Source of the DNA: Sutterella sp.
Lineage (GTDB): Bacteria > Pseudomonadota > Gammaproteobacteria > Burkholderiales > Burkholderiaceae_F
Direction of reading: 5' to 3'
Length of the DNA: 64,000 bases
Assembly (NCBI GenBank): GCA_020025955.1
Contig: JAHHRF010000004.1
Span: forward strand, 13,129 to 77,128
Every line of letters begins with the position of its first letter. Positions within the stretch are counted from its first letter, which is position 1. This document shows, in pieces, positions 52,124 to 60,848 of the stretch. Below the pieces are notes generated by a model. That model was not told the DNA's origin. It was given only the letters and a program-made list of their open reading frames with translations, and did no database searches. The position numbers were made by a program, and so were the translations under genes.

Positions 52124-52256
52124 CGCTCCGAGGGAGCGATGCCTCACCGGTCCCGACGACAGGGGACGTAAAGCGAGTGCGATCGAGGATCGACTCCCAC
52201 CTTGAACCCCTGACGCTCAAAATTAATACCCCTACCACCGAATCCTCTTCGGTCGT
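52124..52256 (+). promoter_or_regulatory. Structured leader upstream of metQ, possible cis-regulatory RNA
   Basis: Three hairpins follow in a row: CGCTCC-GAG-GGAGCG at 52124-52138, GTCCC/GGGAC at 52150-52167, and GAGTGCGATC-GAG-GATCGACTC at 52175-52196. Two of them have a GAG loop. A fourth hairpin, ACCGAA-TCCTC-TTCGGT at 52237-52253, is followed by CGTTTTCC and resembles a weak terminator. The metQ start is 80 bases further on. I do not recognise a known SAM, SAH or TPP riboswitch. Confidence 0.4.
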
Positions 52257-52336
52257 TTTCCTTCTCAACGGTTTGGGTGTTAACGGACGGTCGTGAGCCG
52301 AATTTCCCACTTTCAAAAAAGAAAAAGGATTCGATC

Positions 52337-53140
52337 ATGACGCATCAATTCAAAAAAATCGCAGGCCTCTTTGTGGCCGCTGGTCTTCTCGTCACCTTGG
52401 CTCAACCCGTGCGTGCGGCGGCTCCCGTCGAGCTCGTTGTTGGGGCGACCCCTGTTCCGCATGCGGACGTGCTGCACTTTATTGCACCAGCGCTCCTCAA
52501 AGAAGGGGTAAAACTCAAGGTCGTGGAGTTTAGTGACTATGTGAAGCCTAACCTCGCCTTAGGGGACAAAGAGTTAGACGCCAACTACTTCCAGAGCATT
52601 CCGTATTTGGAAGCCTTCACCAAGGCGCGCAATCTCAACTTTGAGATTCTCACCGCGGTGCACGTGGAACCCATGGGGGTGTATTCGAGTCGCCATAAGT
52701 CCTTAGCGGACGTCCCCAATGGCGCCACGGTCGCGATCCCCAATGAACCCACCAACGGGGGGCGTGCGCTCAAAGTCTTGGAAACCGCAGGGCTCCTTAA
52801 AGTGCGCCCGGAAGCCGGGGTCTTAGGCACCGCGCGCGATGTGGTGGAGAACCCCAAGGGCTTAAAGATTGTGGAATTAGAAGCGGCCCTTCTGCCGCGC
52901 TCGTTGGACGACGTCGATTTAGCGGTCATCAATTCCAATTACGCCTTGGGAGCCAAACTCAATCCCACGCGTGACAGCCTCGCCATTGAAAGCACCAAGA
53001 GCCCGTACGCCAACGTCGTGGCCATTCGTGCCGGCGACAAGCGTCCCGAATTGGATAAGTTAAAGAAGGTGATCACGAGCCCCGAAGTCAAAGCGTTTTT
53101 AGAGAAAACCTTTGATGGCGCGGTGGTCCCCGTCTTCTAA
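52337..53140 (+). CDS. metQ: Periplasmic methionine-binding protein of MetQ/NlpA family
   Basis: This 267-residue protein starts at ATG 52337 with AAAGGA upstream and has a Sec signal (cleavage near AQPVRAAA). It has the family landmarks VVGATPVPHADVLHFI, LKVVEFSDYVKPN, LDANYFQSIPYLE and VAIPNEPTNGGRALKVLETAGL. Most MetQ proteins are lipoproteins; this one has no lipobox Cys and should be soluble. The permease and ATPase genes metI and metN are not adjacent, so it is an orphan. Methionine is the likely ligand, though the NlpA family also binds other amino acids. Confidence 0.87.
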   Translation: MTHQFKKIAGLFVAAGLLVTLAQPVRAAAPVELVVGATPVPHADVLHFIAPALLKEGVKLKVVEFSDYVKPNLALGDKELDANYFQSIPYLEAFTKARNLNFEILTAVHVEPMGVYSSRHKSLADVPNGATVAIPNEPTNGGRALKVLETAGLLKVRPEAGVLGTARDVVENPKGLKIVELEAALLPRSLDDVDLAVINSNYALGAKLNPTRDSLAIESTKSPYANVVAIRAGDKRPELDKLKKVITSPEVKAFLEKTFDGAVVPVF

Positions 53141-53164
53141 GACTTGAACCCTTTTCCCCTCAGG

Positions 53165-53199
53165 AAAGCCCGTAATCCAGCCCCCTGGAACGGGCTTTT
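53165..53199 (+). terminator. Intrinsic terminator of metQ
   Basis: AAAGCCCGT and ACGGGCTTT pair across a 16-base loop and are followed by TCCGCG. The T run is short. Confidence 0.65.
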
Positions 53200-53302
53200 C
53201 CGCGTTTGGGGTCTACAATAACCTCTAAAAAGGTGTGTGGGGACCTGAAACGTGGTACCCACCAACGATTTTCAGTTGTGTTTATCTTTGTGAGGCGTAC
53301 CC

Positions 53303-54154
53303 ATGAAACGAGCCCAAGCGTGGCACTGTGGTCCAGTGCGTTATACCTTCTCTCCCACGGACGTTTTAGTGATGGGGATTCTCAATGTCACCCCCGACTC
53401 CTTTTCCGATGGTGGTACCCACGAAGGCGTGGAGGCGGCCTTGAGTTGGGCCCGACGCCTGCGCGATGAAGGCGCCGACATCATTGATGTGGGCGGGGAG
53501 AGCACCCGTCCTGGGTTTGATGAAATGGGCGTGAGCCTTGAAGAAGAGCAACGCCGTGTGCTCCCGGTGGTGGACGCGTTAGTGAAAGACGGCTTCAAAG
53601 TGTCGGTTGATACCAGTAAGCCCGAAATCATGCGCGCCGTGGCGGACTTGGGGGCCATCATCATTAATGACATCCGTGGGTTTACGGTGCCAGGTGCCTT
53701 AGAGGCCGCCGCTGCGACGGACTTGGGCTTAGTGGTGATGCACCGATCGCTTACCACTGACTACGAAGATTTAATTGGGGACGTCACCCGCTTTTTGGAA
53801 ACTCAAACGGAGCGCCTCTTAAAACTCAAAGTGAACCCCGAGCGCATCTGCTGGGACCCGGGCTTTGGCTTTGGGAAGACCCCAGAACAAAATATGGCCC
53901 TGGTGAAGGCGACGGACCAGTTCTGTGCCTCGGACTTCCCCTTCTTGATGGGGCTCTCGCGCAAATCCACCTTAGGGAAGATTACGGGCGTGGCCGCCCC
54001 CCAAGATCGCGTAGTCTCCAGCGTCACGGGCGCGCTTTTAAGTGCCCAGCGTGGGGCGCATGTCCTTCGCGTGCACGATGTGGCGCCCACGCTTGAGGCG
54101 CTTCGAGTGTGGCAGAGCTTAGAGCAGGGGCGCGTCATCGATCGTCTCGCCTAA
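53303..54154 (+). CDS. folP: Dihydropteroate synthase
   Basis: This 283-residue enzyme joins 4-aminobenzoate to the pterin pyrophosphate in folate synthesis and is the sulfonamide target. Motifs VMGILNVTPDSFSDGG, DVGGESTRPG, DTSKPEIMRA, INDIRGF and the phosphate-binding LSRKS are all intact. In most relatives the pterin-binding Phe-Pro loop is Thr-Arg-Pro-Gly, as here. It is followed by glmM, the conserved order. Confidence 0.97.
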   Translation: MKRAQAWHCGPVRYTFSPTDVLVMGILNVTPDSFSDGGTHEGVEAALSWARRLRDEGADIIDVGGESTRPGFDEMGVSLEEEQRRVLPVVDALVKDGFKVSVDTSKPEIMRAVADLGAIIINDIRGFTVPGALEAAAATDLGLVVMHRSLTTDYEDLIGDVTRFLETQTERLLKLKVNPERICWDPGFGFGKTPEQNMALVKATDQFCASDFPFLMGLSRKSTLGKITGVAAPQDRVVSSVTGALLSAQRGAHVLRVHDVAPTLEALRVWQSLEQGRVIDRLA

Positions 54155-54241
54155 CACCAAAACATTGCCTAAGTTGGCTAGAAACAGGTAACCTTAAAAA
54201 ATGACTTTGTTTTCTAGTACGACGTACGAAAGGAATTCTTT

Positions 54242-55588
54242 ATGACTCGACGTTATTTCGGCACGGATGGGGTGCGTGGTCGTGTGGGCCAAGCCCCGAT
54301 TACGCCTGACTTTGTATTAAAGCTCGGCCAAGCCGCAGGGCGCGTGTTTTCGCGCTTAGCGGGTAATACCCGTGCCAAAGTGCTCATCGGGAAAGACACC
54401 CGTATTTCCGGGTACATGTTAGAGGCCGCCCTCGAAGCGGGGTTAAGTTCAGGGGGCACGGATATTGTGCTCTGTGGGCCCTTGCCCACCCCTGCGGTCG
54501 CTTACCTCACCCAGGCTTTACGACTGGATGCGGGGATCGTGATTTCCGCGAGCCACAACCCCTTTGAAGATAACGGCATTAAGTTTTTCTCCGCCACCGG
54601 GGAAAAGTTACCCGATGAAGTGGAGTTGGCGATTGAAGCTGAACTCGACAAGGGCTTTGAATGTGTGGGCTCGGCTGACTTAGGTCGCGCGGAACGCTTA
54701 AAGGATGCCGCGGGTCGCTACATTGAATTTTGTAAGTCGACGGTGTCCTCTTACATCAACTTGCGTGGCCTCAAAGTGTTGGTGGACTGCGCCAACGGGG
54801 CGGCGTACCACATTGCGCCCAAGGTCTTGCACGAGTTGGGGGCGGAAGTCGTCACCGTGGGGACCGAACCCAACGGCATGAACATTAATTTAAATGTGGG
54901 GGCCACCCACACGGAACATTTAAGCGACTGGGTCAAGGCCCACGGGTGCGACGTCGGGATTAGCTTAGACGGGGACGCGGATCGCTTGATGATGGCGGAC
55001 GCTGACGGGCACGTCTATAACGGCGACGAACTCCTTTACATCATGGTGTGCGATCGCTTGCGCCGCAACAAACCCTTAGGGGGCGCCGTGGGCACCTTGA
55101 TGACCAACTACGGTTTGGAAAAACGCTTTGAAGCGATGGGGGTTCCCTTTAGTCGCGCCAAAGTGGGGGACCGCTACGTCTTAGAGCAGCTCAAAGAAAA
55201 GGGCTGGTTCTTAGGGGGTGAAAGTTCCGGTCACTTGATCGTCTTAGACAAACAAACGACGGGTGACGGCATTGTGAGCGCCTTGCAAGTCTTGAGCGCC
55301 ATGAAGCGTACGGGGCAGAGCTTAAAAGAACTCACGGCAGACCTTCACATGATGCCGCAGGTCCTTCATAACGTTCGCTTGAACCCTGAAAAGGATTGGC
55401 GTGACGCGGTGGAATTTAAGGCGGCGTGCGAGCGTGAAGAAGCCCGCCTGGCGGGGCGTGGTCGCATCTTGATTCGTCCGTCGGGGACCGAACCCGTGGT
55501 GCGCATTATGGTGGAAGCGGAAAGTGAAACCTTGGCCCGAGAGGTCGCGGATACACTTCGTCAAACTTTAATCACGGCCCTCATGTAA
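54242..55588 (+). CDS. glmM: Phosphoglucosamine mutase
   Basis: This 448-residue enzyme converts glucosamine 6-phosphate to glucosamine 1-phosphate for peptidoglycan and LPS. It has FGTDGVRG, the phosphoserine loop ISASHNPFEDNG, the metal loop DGDADR, the sugar loop GGESSGH, and the phosphate site RPSGTEPVVRIM. AAAGGAATTC is upstream of the ATG. Confidence 0.98.
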   Translation: MTRRYFGTDGVRGRVGQAPITPDFVLKLGQAAGRVFSRLAGNTRAKVLIGKDTRISGYMLEAALEAGLSSGGTDIVLCGPLPTPAVAYLTQALRLDAGIVISASHNPFEDNGIKFFSATGEKLPDEVELAIEAELDKGFECVGSADLGRAERLKDAAGRYIEFCKSTVSSYINLRGLKVLVDCANGAAYHIAPKVLHELGAEVVTVGTEPNGMNINLNVGATHTEHLSDWVKAHGCDVGISLDGDADRLMMADADGHVYNGDELLYIMVCDRLRRNKPLGGAVGTLMTNYGLEKRFEAMGVPFSRAKVGDRYVLEQLKEKGWFLGGESSGHLIVLDKQTTGDGIVSALQVLSAMKRTGQSLKELTADLHMMPQVLHNVRLNPEKDWRDAVEFKAACEREEARLAGRGRILIRPSGTEPVVRIMVEAESETLAREVADTLRQTLITALM

Positions 55589-55655
55589 AATGACTCTACC
55601 CGTTGAATGGGACAAAAAGTCCCTTCACGATTTTTAATAAAAGGATATAAACACC

Positions 55656-55961
55656 ATGGCTAAAGAAAAGAAGACGACCGAAGTGGAAAAAGACGTGGCT
55701 CAGGACGCTCCGAAGGGTCCGTTCGTTCACCAGTTGAAGGTTCACTTGGTGGGTGGTCAGGAATACACCTTGAATGAAGTGACCAACAGCCAGGACATTC
55801 CGGCCAACGTCGTCGCCTTCATCAACGCTTGGCGTGAAAAGAAGGACGTTTGGCATAGCCCCAACAATGACCCGCACTTCGGTGTGCGCGTCAAGGACGT
55901 GTCCCTCTACGAATACCGCGTGGGCGTGCCTGCCCCCGCTAAGGAAGACGAAGCGAAGTAA
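55656..55961 (+). CDS. Small hypothetical protein
   Basis: This 101-residue product has ATG 55656 with AAAGGA ten bases upstream. The N- and C-termini are highly charged (KEKKTTEVEKD, PAKEDEAK). The core KVHLVGGQEYTLNEVTNSQDIPANVVAFINAWREKKDVW, then GVRVKDVSLYEYRVG, is a compact alpha/beta stretch. I do not recognise the family. Codon use is regular and biased like that of well-expressed genes here, so it is very probably real. It lies 67 bases behind glmM and may be read from it, and it ends in a terminator. Confidence 0.7.
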   Translation: MAKEKKTTEVEKDVAQDAPKGPFVHQLKVHLVGGQEYTLNEVTNSQDIPANVVAFINAWREKKDVWHSPNNDPHFGVRVKDVSLYEYRVGVPAPAKEDEAK

Positions 55962-55982
55962 AATCGCGAAATTCCTTACGAA

Positions 55983-56007
55983 GAAGCCCCGCCTAGTCGG
56001 GGTTTCT
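55983..56007 (+). terminator. Intrinsic terminator of the small hypothetical gene
   Basis: GAAGCCCCG and CGGGGTTTC pair with one G-T pair, with CTTGC following. Confidence 0.65.
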
Positions 56008-56087
56008 TGCTTTAAAATGCTCGATTAGACAGTAAATAAAGAAAGACGCACCGTCTTTCTTCAGATTTCATTTTCCTAGGTGTCCCC

Positions 56088-56426
56088 ATGAAGCAAGTTG
56101 TCGCCATTATTAAACCCTTTAAGCTCGATGAAGTGCGTGAAGCGTTAGCCGATGCGGGCATTAGTGGCTTGACCGTGACCGAAGTCAAAGGCTTTGGTCG
56201 TCAAAAAGGGCACACGGAACTCTACCGTGGTGCGGAATACGTGGTGGACTTCTTGCCGAAACTCAAGATTGAAACCGTGGTGAGTGACGACTTGGTGGAT
56301 AGCTGCATTGAAGCGATCCGCGATGCCGCCTTCACGGGGAAGATTGGCGATGGGAAGATTTTTGTCATGCCCGTCGAACAAGTGATCCGTATCCGTACGG
56401 GTGAAACGGGTGAGGCAGCGCTCTAA
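56088..56426 (+). CDS. glnB: Nitrogen regulatory protein PII
   Basis: This 112-residue trimeric signal protein senses 2-oxoglutarate, ATP/ADP and nitrogen status. The T-loop reads KGHTELYRGAEYVVDFLPK with the uridylylated Tyr51, and GDGKIFVMPVEQVIRIRTGE forms the ATP site. GlnB and GlnK are hard to tell apart by sequence; no amtB follows, which favours GlnB. It is monocistronic between two terminators. Confidence 0.94.
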   Translation: MKQVVAIIKPFKLDEVREALADAGISGLTVTEVKGFGRQKGHTELYRGAEYVVDFLPKLKIETVVSDDLVDSCIEAIRDAAFTGKIGDGKIFVMPVEQVIRIRTGETGEAAL

Positions 56427-56451
56427 CTGCCCGAGTCCCGTAAAGAAAAGC

Positions 56452-56488
56452 AAATCCCTCGCGGTGTGACCACGAGGGATTTCTTTTT
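56452..56488. terminator. Intrinsic terminator of glnB, also near the end of smr
   Basis: AAATCCCTCGCGG and CCACGAGGGATTT pair with one mismatch and are followed on the plus strand by CTTTTTGG. It lies 14 bases from the stop of the convergent smr gene. Confidence 0.85.
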
Positions 56489-56501
56489 GGGGTGACGTTT
56501 T

Positions 56502-57158
56502 TTACGCTTCGTCGTCAAATTTGCGAACGCGAAGAAGGACCCGCACGGCCCCATCGTCCCCGTCATAGCGCCCCGCTTGGCTATACGCCATGACGCTATC
56601 GCACTGCTTTAACCAGCGCGGGACCAGGGTACGAAGTCGCCCTTGACCCGAAAAGCTGCGTCCATGCACGACGGTAACGGCACGCAGTTCTCGATCAACG
56701 GCCGACTTTAAGAAGTGTCCTAACGCATCACGGGCAGCGTCTGCCGTCAGACCGTGCAGGTCGAGCGAGCTTTGGCTACGCCATTCGCCACGTGCCAGGC
56801 GAATACTTAAGTCGGGGCTCATCCCACGACGATAGAACCCCGCCTCTTTGTGATCCATCACAAAGTTGGTGGCATCGAGTTCATCAGAAAAGCGCATGAC
56901 TGAGCCCACCACCGGACGGTCATCAAGACGCATACGCACCTTGATGGGTTTCTTGGTTTGGGTCTGAGCGCGTTGGGGGGCTTCGACGGGACGCACCCCC
57001 AACTCACTCATCGCGGCCATAAAGAGCGCATCGTCTTGGCGCTTTTTAGCCGCTTCCGCTTGGCGCTTCTTTTCTTCTGCTTCTCGACGTTGAGCGTCTT
57101 CTTTTAACGTAGCGCGCACAGCCTTTAAGCCAGCGAACCCATTTAAAGTCACGCTCAT
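56502..57158 (-). CDS. Smr-domain protein
   Basis: This 218-residue protein starts at ATG 57158, one base behind the trxB stop codon, so translation is coupled. Residues 15-45 are a charged coiled coil (EDAQRREAEEKKRQAEAAKKRQDD). The C-terminal Smr domain has SLDLHGLTADAARDALGHFL and VTVVHGRSFSGQGRLRTLVPRWL, a DNA- or RNA-binding and possibly nuclease fold, as in MutS2 and E. coli SmrA/SmrB. SmrB cleaves mRNA at collided ribosomes; which of these roles applies here is unknown. Confidence 0.9.
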   Translation of the reverse strand: MSVTLNGFAGLKAVRATLKEDAQRREAEEKKRQAEAAKKRQDDALFMAAMSELGVRPVEAPQRAQTQTKKPIKVRMRLDDRPVVGSVMRFSDELDATNFVMDHKEAGFYRRGMSPDLSIRLARGEWRSQSSLDLHGLTADAARDALGHFLKSAVDRELRAVTVVHGRSFSGQGRLRTLVPRWLKQCDSVMAYSQAGRYDGDDGAVRVLLRVRKFDDEA

Positions 57159-57159
57159 C

Positions 57160-58110
57160 TTACTGGTCCTTCTGGGCTTCCAAGAAGCGTTGAGCGTCAA
57201 GCGCAGCCATGCAGCCAGTGGCAGCCGACGTGACCGCCTGACGGTAGACGCTATCCTGCACGTCGCCCGCGGCAAAGATCCCGGGTAAGCTCGTGGCGGT
57301 AGCGGCCGTGGAGCGCGTCCCTGCCGTCACAATGTAGCCGTCCTTGAGTTCCAACTTCCCTTCAAAGAGCGCCGTGTTGGGCTTGTGACCAATGGCGATG
57401 AAAAGACCATCAAGGTCCACGGACTTCTGCCCCTCGGGCGTATTGAGTCGAACGCCCGTGACGCCCTTGTCGTCACCCAGGACTTCGTCCACGGTGGCAT
57501 TGAGTTCCAAGGTGATCTTCCCTTCTTCAACCATCTTCATGAGGTTGTCAACGAGGATGGGTTCCGCACGGAACGTGTCACGACGGTGAATCAAGGTAAC
57601 GTGCGAGGCGATATTGGCCAAATACATGGCTTCTTCCACGGCAGCGTTACCGCCCCCAACGACGCCCACGGGCTTGTTGCGGTAGAAGAACCCGTCACAG
57701 GTGGCGCACCCCGAAACCCCACGACCCTTGTAGCGAGTTTCGCTTTCTAACCCTAAGTAAAGGGCACACGCCCCCGTGGCCACAATCAAGGCATCCGCCG
57801 TATAGGTTTCACCCATGTCAGTGGTGAGCGTATAGGGGCGCTTCGTGGTGTCCACGTTGTTGACGTGATCGAGCACAATTTCCGTGCCAAAACGCTGCGC
57901 CTGCTGGGCGAGCTGATCCATTAATTCCGCGCCACCAATGCCATTTTGTGCCGACGGCCAGTTGTCGACTTCATTGGTGGTCATAAGCTGACCGCCCTGA
58001 TCCATCCCCGTAATCAAGAGGGGGGTGAGATTGGCGCGCGCAGCATAGATGGCGGCCGTGTAACCGGCGGGACCCGACCCGATAATGATGACCGGACGAT
58101 GGTTTGTCAT
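57160..58110 (-). CDS. trxB: Thioredoxin reductase (NADPH)
   Basis: This 316-residue FAD enzyme transfers electrons from NADPH to thioredoxin. FAD fold IIGSGPAGYTAAIYAARANL is at the N-terminus, the redox pair CATC in GVSGCATCDGFFYR, the NADPH fold GGGNAAVEEAMYLA with HRRDTFRAE, and the second FAD motif GIFAAGDVQDSVYRQAV. Its substrate thioredoxin is encoded at 38695. It is co-transcribed with the smr gene. Confidence 0.97.
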   Translation of the reverse strand: MTNHRPVIIIGSGPAGYTAAIYAARANLTPLLITGMDQGGQLMTTNEVDNWPSAQNGIGGAELMDQLAQQAQRFGTEIVLDHVNNVDTTKRPYTLTTDMGETYTADALIVATGACALYLGLESETRYKGRGVSGCATCDGFFYRNKPVGVVGGGNAAVEEAMYLANIASHVTLIHRRDTFRAEPILVDNLMKMVEEGKITLELNATVDEVLGDDKGVTGVRLNTPEGQKSVDLDGLFIAIGHKPNTALFEGKLELKDGYIVTAGTRSTAATATSLPGIFAAGDVQDSVYRQAVTSAATGCMAALDAQRFLEAQKDQ

Positions 58111-58487
58111 AAACGACTCCTAAAAGGGGATAACGCTGTGGGGAGACCCCAAGCGCGGTTCACGCTAATGCTTGGGGCGCGAACACGATTGAATTCTTAT
58201 CGAGGTGAAGACACCTTCTTTGATTGATTGTCGCAAAGATTCTGCGCTTTTCAATAGAAAAAAGCAAACAAAACGTAACGGAATCTAACAACCCAAGCAA
58301 AGGGGCTTGCCTCAAGGCATTCTTCGTATATGGGGGTAGAGCAAAGGACTTTCAAGATGGAAGGGATTCGGTCACGCGACGACCAAATGACACAATCCAT
58401 CCGCCTCAATAGGGGCCTTTGACTTAAAATAAGCCCATTATCACTTTTTTTGAACGCTTCTCGCTTCATATCGACACACAGAGACTT
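58111..58487. other. Divergent region between trxB and ftsK
   Basis: No convincing gene is visible; a 62-residue frame at 58224-58412 has no ribosome site or recognisable content. Promoters for both flanking genes should be here. Confidence 0.4.
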
Positions 58488-60848
58488 ATGGCCAAAGAGA
58501 CCAAAAAGGGAAAGAAAACAACGGCTCTGAATCGGGGGGCACGATTACGCGTCCTTAAAGGGACGGCGCAACGCATTGGGCAGGTCGCCACGCGCGCCCT
58601 CTTGGTGCTGTGGGGATGGAGTTGGATGATTGCGTTGGCAGCGGCCGTCTGGTTGGCGGTGTCGCTCTATACGTATTCCACGAACGATCCCAGCTTTTCC
58701 GTGAGCACCCACGCCAATCCCCAAAATGCCTGTGGGCTGATGGGCGCTTGGGCAGCGGACGCCATGTTCCGTTTCTTTGGTCATGCCGCGTGGGCTGTGG
58801 TCTTAGGCTGCATTGTGATGGCGGTCTTTGCGGGACGTATCCATTTACTCTTAAAGCACGGGGAAGACCCCGAGCGCTTGAATCCCCCGCGGGTGAGCCA
58901 ATTCTTTGGCTTTGTCACCTTGGTGGTGGGCTCGGCCTGCTTGGAAGCCTTGAGCTTTAAACGTTTTGCCGAAACCCTTCCTGATGTCGCCGGCGGGATT
59001 AGTGGCTTTGCCCTGTCCTCGAACGTCCGCCTCTTAATTGGCTACCCCTTAGCCGTCGTCCTCTTTATTGTGATGACCTTTGTGGGGTTGTCGCTGCTTT
59101 TTGACTTCTCTTGGGTGAGCGTTTGCGAGCGTATCGGGCGCTTCATTGATAAGCGCTTGTTGCGCCGATTCCGAAAGACCGAAGACGTGACGGTGACGCC
59201 CGCGGAAGAGGGGAAGGTGGACGCCTTGAAGGTGAACTTTAAGACGGACGATTCCACGCACCTTCATCCCGTGCGTGAGCCCGTTGTGGCCTCCCCCAAT
59301 GCCTTGAAGCCCGTTGCCCCCATGGAACCCCTCTTTAAGGATCCGGTTCCCGGGCGCGTCTGCCCCAGTGTGGACGGGCGTTTGAGCATTGAAACGTTGG
59401 ACGACCCTGTGCCGCCCGCTGGGATCAACTCCCAAGAAGACTTGGAACTCATGAGCCGAACCATCATTAGTAAGCTCAAGAATTTCAATATCGATGTGAT
59501 GGTGAAGGGCGCCAACACGGGGCCGGTGATTACGCAGTACTTGATTGAGCCGGCACCCGGCGTCAAATGCGCGCAGATTGAAAACGTGGCGGACGACTTA
59601 CGTCGCTCGCTGGGGGTACAAAGCGTGCGTATTGTGCCGGTGGTGCCGGGCACGAGCTACGTGGGGATTGAAATCCCGAATCCGGTGCGTGACATGGTGC
59701 GCCTCAAAGAAGTGTTGGCGAGCCCCAGCTACACCCAGCGCACCGATTGGCTCTTGCCGATGAGTTTAGGGAAAGACATTGCCGGTCAGCCCGTCATTGC
59801 AGACTTAGCGAAGATGCCTCACTTGATGGTGGCTGGCACCACAGGCTCGGGGAAATCCGTGGGGATCAACTCCATGATTCTCTCGATGTTGCACCACTGC
59901 ACGCCCGAAGACCTGCGCTTAGTTTTAATCGACCCGAAGATGTTGGAATTCTCCCCCTATAACGGGATTCCGCATTTGTTGACGCCGGTTGTCACCGACA
60001 TGAATAAGGCGAGCATGGCCTTGAAGTGGCTCTCTCGCGAAATGGATCGACGCTACGAGATTCTCTCGCGCGTTGGGGTACGTCACTTCTTAACGTATAA
60101 CGAACGTGTGCGTGCCGCGGAAGCGCGAGGCGAGCCCTTACGCCTGCCGAACCCAGACGGTCAGACGGCAAGCGACCCGTTAGAGACGTGGCCTTACATC
60201 GTTTGCATCATCGACGAATTAGCCGACTTGATGCTCACGAACCGTAAGGAAGTCGAAGGCGAAATCACGCGTATTGCCCAGAAGGCCCGTGCAGCGGGGA
60301 TCCATTTGATTTTGGCAACGCAACGTCCCTCGAGCGATGTGGTCACCAGCCTCATTAAGAGTAATGTGAACGTGCGTATCGCCTTCCAGGTGGCCTCCGC
60401 CATTGACTCGCGCATCATCATCAATAACACCGGGGCACAAAGCCTCTTGGGTAATGGGGACATGCTCTATAAGCCGAAGAGCTCAGAGATGCTCCAGCGT
60501 ATCCAAGGCTGCTTTGTCTCGGATGATGAAGTCTTGCGAGCCGTTGACAGCCTTCGTGAGTACGCCGCGCCCGAGTACGTGGAAGGCGTAACGGATGAGC
60601 CGCAAGAAAGTGACGTTGGGGGTTCGGTCGGAAACCGCCGTGCCGGGGAAGAAGACCCCTTGTACGACAAGGCCGTCAATTTAATCCTCACGGAAAAGCG
60701 TCCCACCATTAGTTTCGTGCAACGAAACTTAGGGATTGGGTATAACCGTGCTGCCAACCTTTTAGAAGCCATGGAAGCAGCGGGTTTAGTGAGTAAAGCT
60801 AACGCCGCTGGGAAACGTGAAATCCTGGTCGCCACGCGAGAGTATTAA
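58488..60848 (+). CDS. ftsK: DNA translocase FtsK
   Basis: This 786-residue protein anchors in the septum and pumps DNA during chromosome dimer resolution. The N-terminal region has four membrane helices (about residues 40-60, 80-110, 135-155, 175-200). The linker is much shorter than in E. coli. The motor has Walker A GTTGSGKSVGINSMI, DPKMLEFSPYNGIPHLL, Walker B IVCIIDELADLM and LATQRPSSDVVT. The C-terminal gamma winged helix (from about residue 722, DPLYDKAVNLILTEKRPT) reads KOPS sites. Its stop codon overlaps the start of lolA. Confidence 0.97.
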   Translation: MAKETKKGKKTTALNRGARLRVLKGTAQRIGQVATRALLVLWGWSWMIALAAAVWLAVSLYTYSTNDPSFSVSTHANPQNACGLMGAWAADAMFRFFGHAAWAVVLGCIVMAVFAGRIHLLLKHGEDPERLNPPRVSQFFGFVTLVVGSACLEALSFKRFAETLPDVAGGISGFALSSNVRLLIGYPLAVVLFIVMTFVGLSLLFDFSWVSVCERIGRFIDKRLLRRFRKTEDVTVTPAEEGKVDALKVNFKTDDSTHLHPVREPVVASPNALKPVAPMEPLFKDPVPGRVCPSVDGRLSIETLDDPVPPAGINSQEDLELMSRTIISKLKNFNIDVMVKGANTGPVITQYLIEPAPGVKCAQIENVADDLRRSLGVQSVRIVPVVPGTSYVGIEIPNPVRDMVRLKEVLASPSYTQRTDWLLPMSLGKDIAGQPVIADLAKMPHLMVAGTTGSGKSVGINSMILSMLHHCTPEDLRLVLIDPKMLEFSPYNGIPHLLTPVVTDMNKASMALKWLSREMDRRYEILSRVGVRHFLTYNERVRAAEARGEPLRLPNPDGQTASDPLETWPYIVCIIDELADLMLTNRKEVEGEITRIAQKARAAGIHLILATQRPSSDVVTSLIKSNVNVRIAFQVASAIDSRIIINNTGAQSLLGNGDMLYKPKSSEMLQRIQGCFVSDDEVLRAVDSLREYAAPEYVEGVTDEPQESDVGGSVGNRRAGEEDPLYDKAVNLILTEKRPTISFVQRNLGIGYNRAANLLEAMEAAGLVSKANAAGKREILVATREY

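Noticed and set aside
52124..52256. SAH or SAM-II riboswitch before metQ
   Set aside because: The CTCCGAGGGAGCG start looks superficially like the SAH motif opening, but the later conserved segments of either class are not present by eye.
58224..58412. Small gene between trxB and ftsK
   Set aside because: 62-residue frame without ribosome site, with irregular composition and no recognisable feature.
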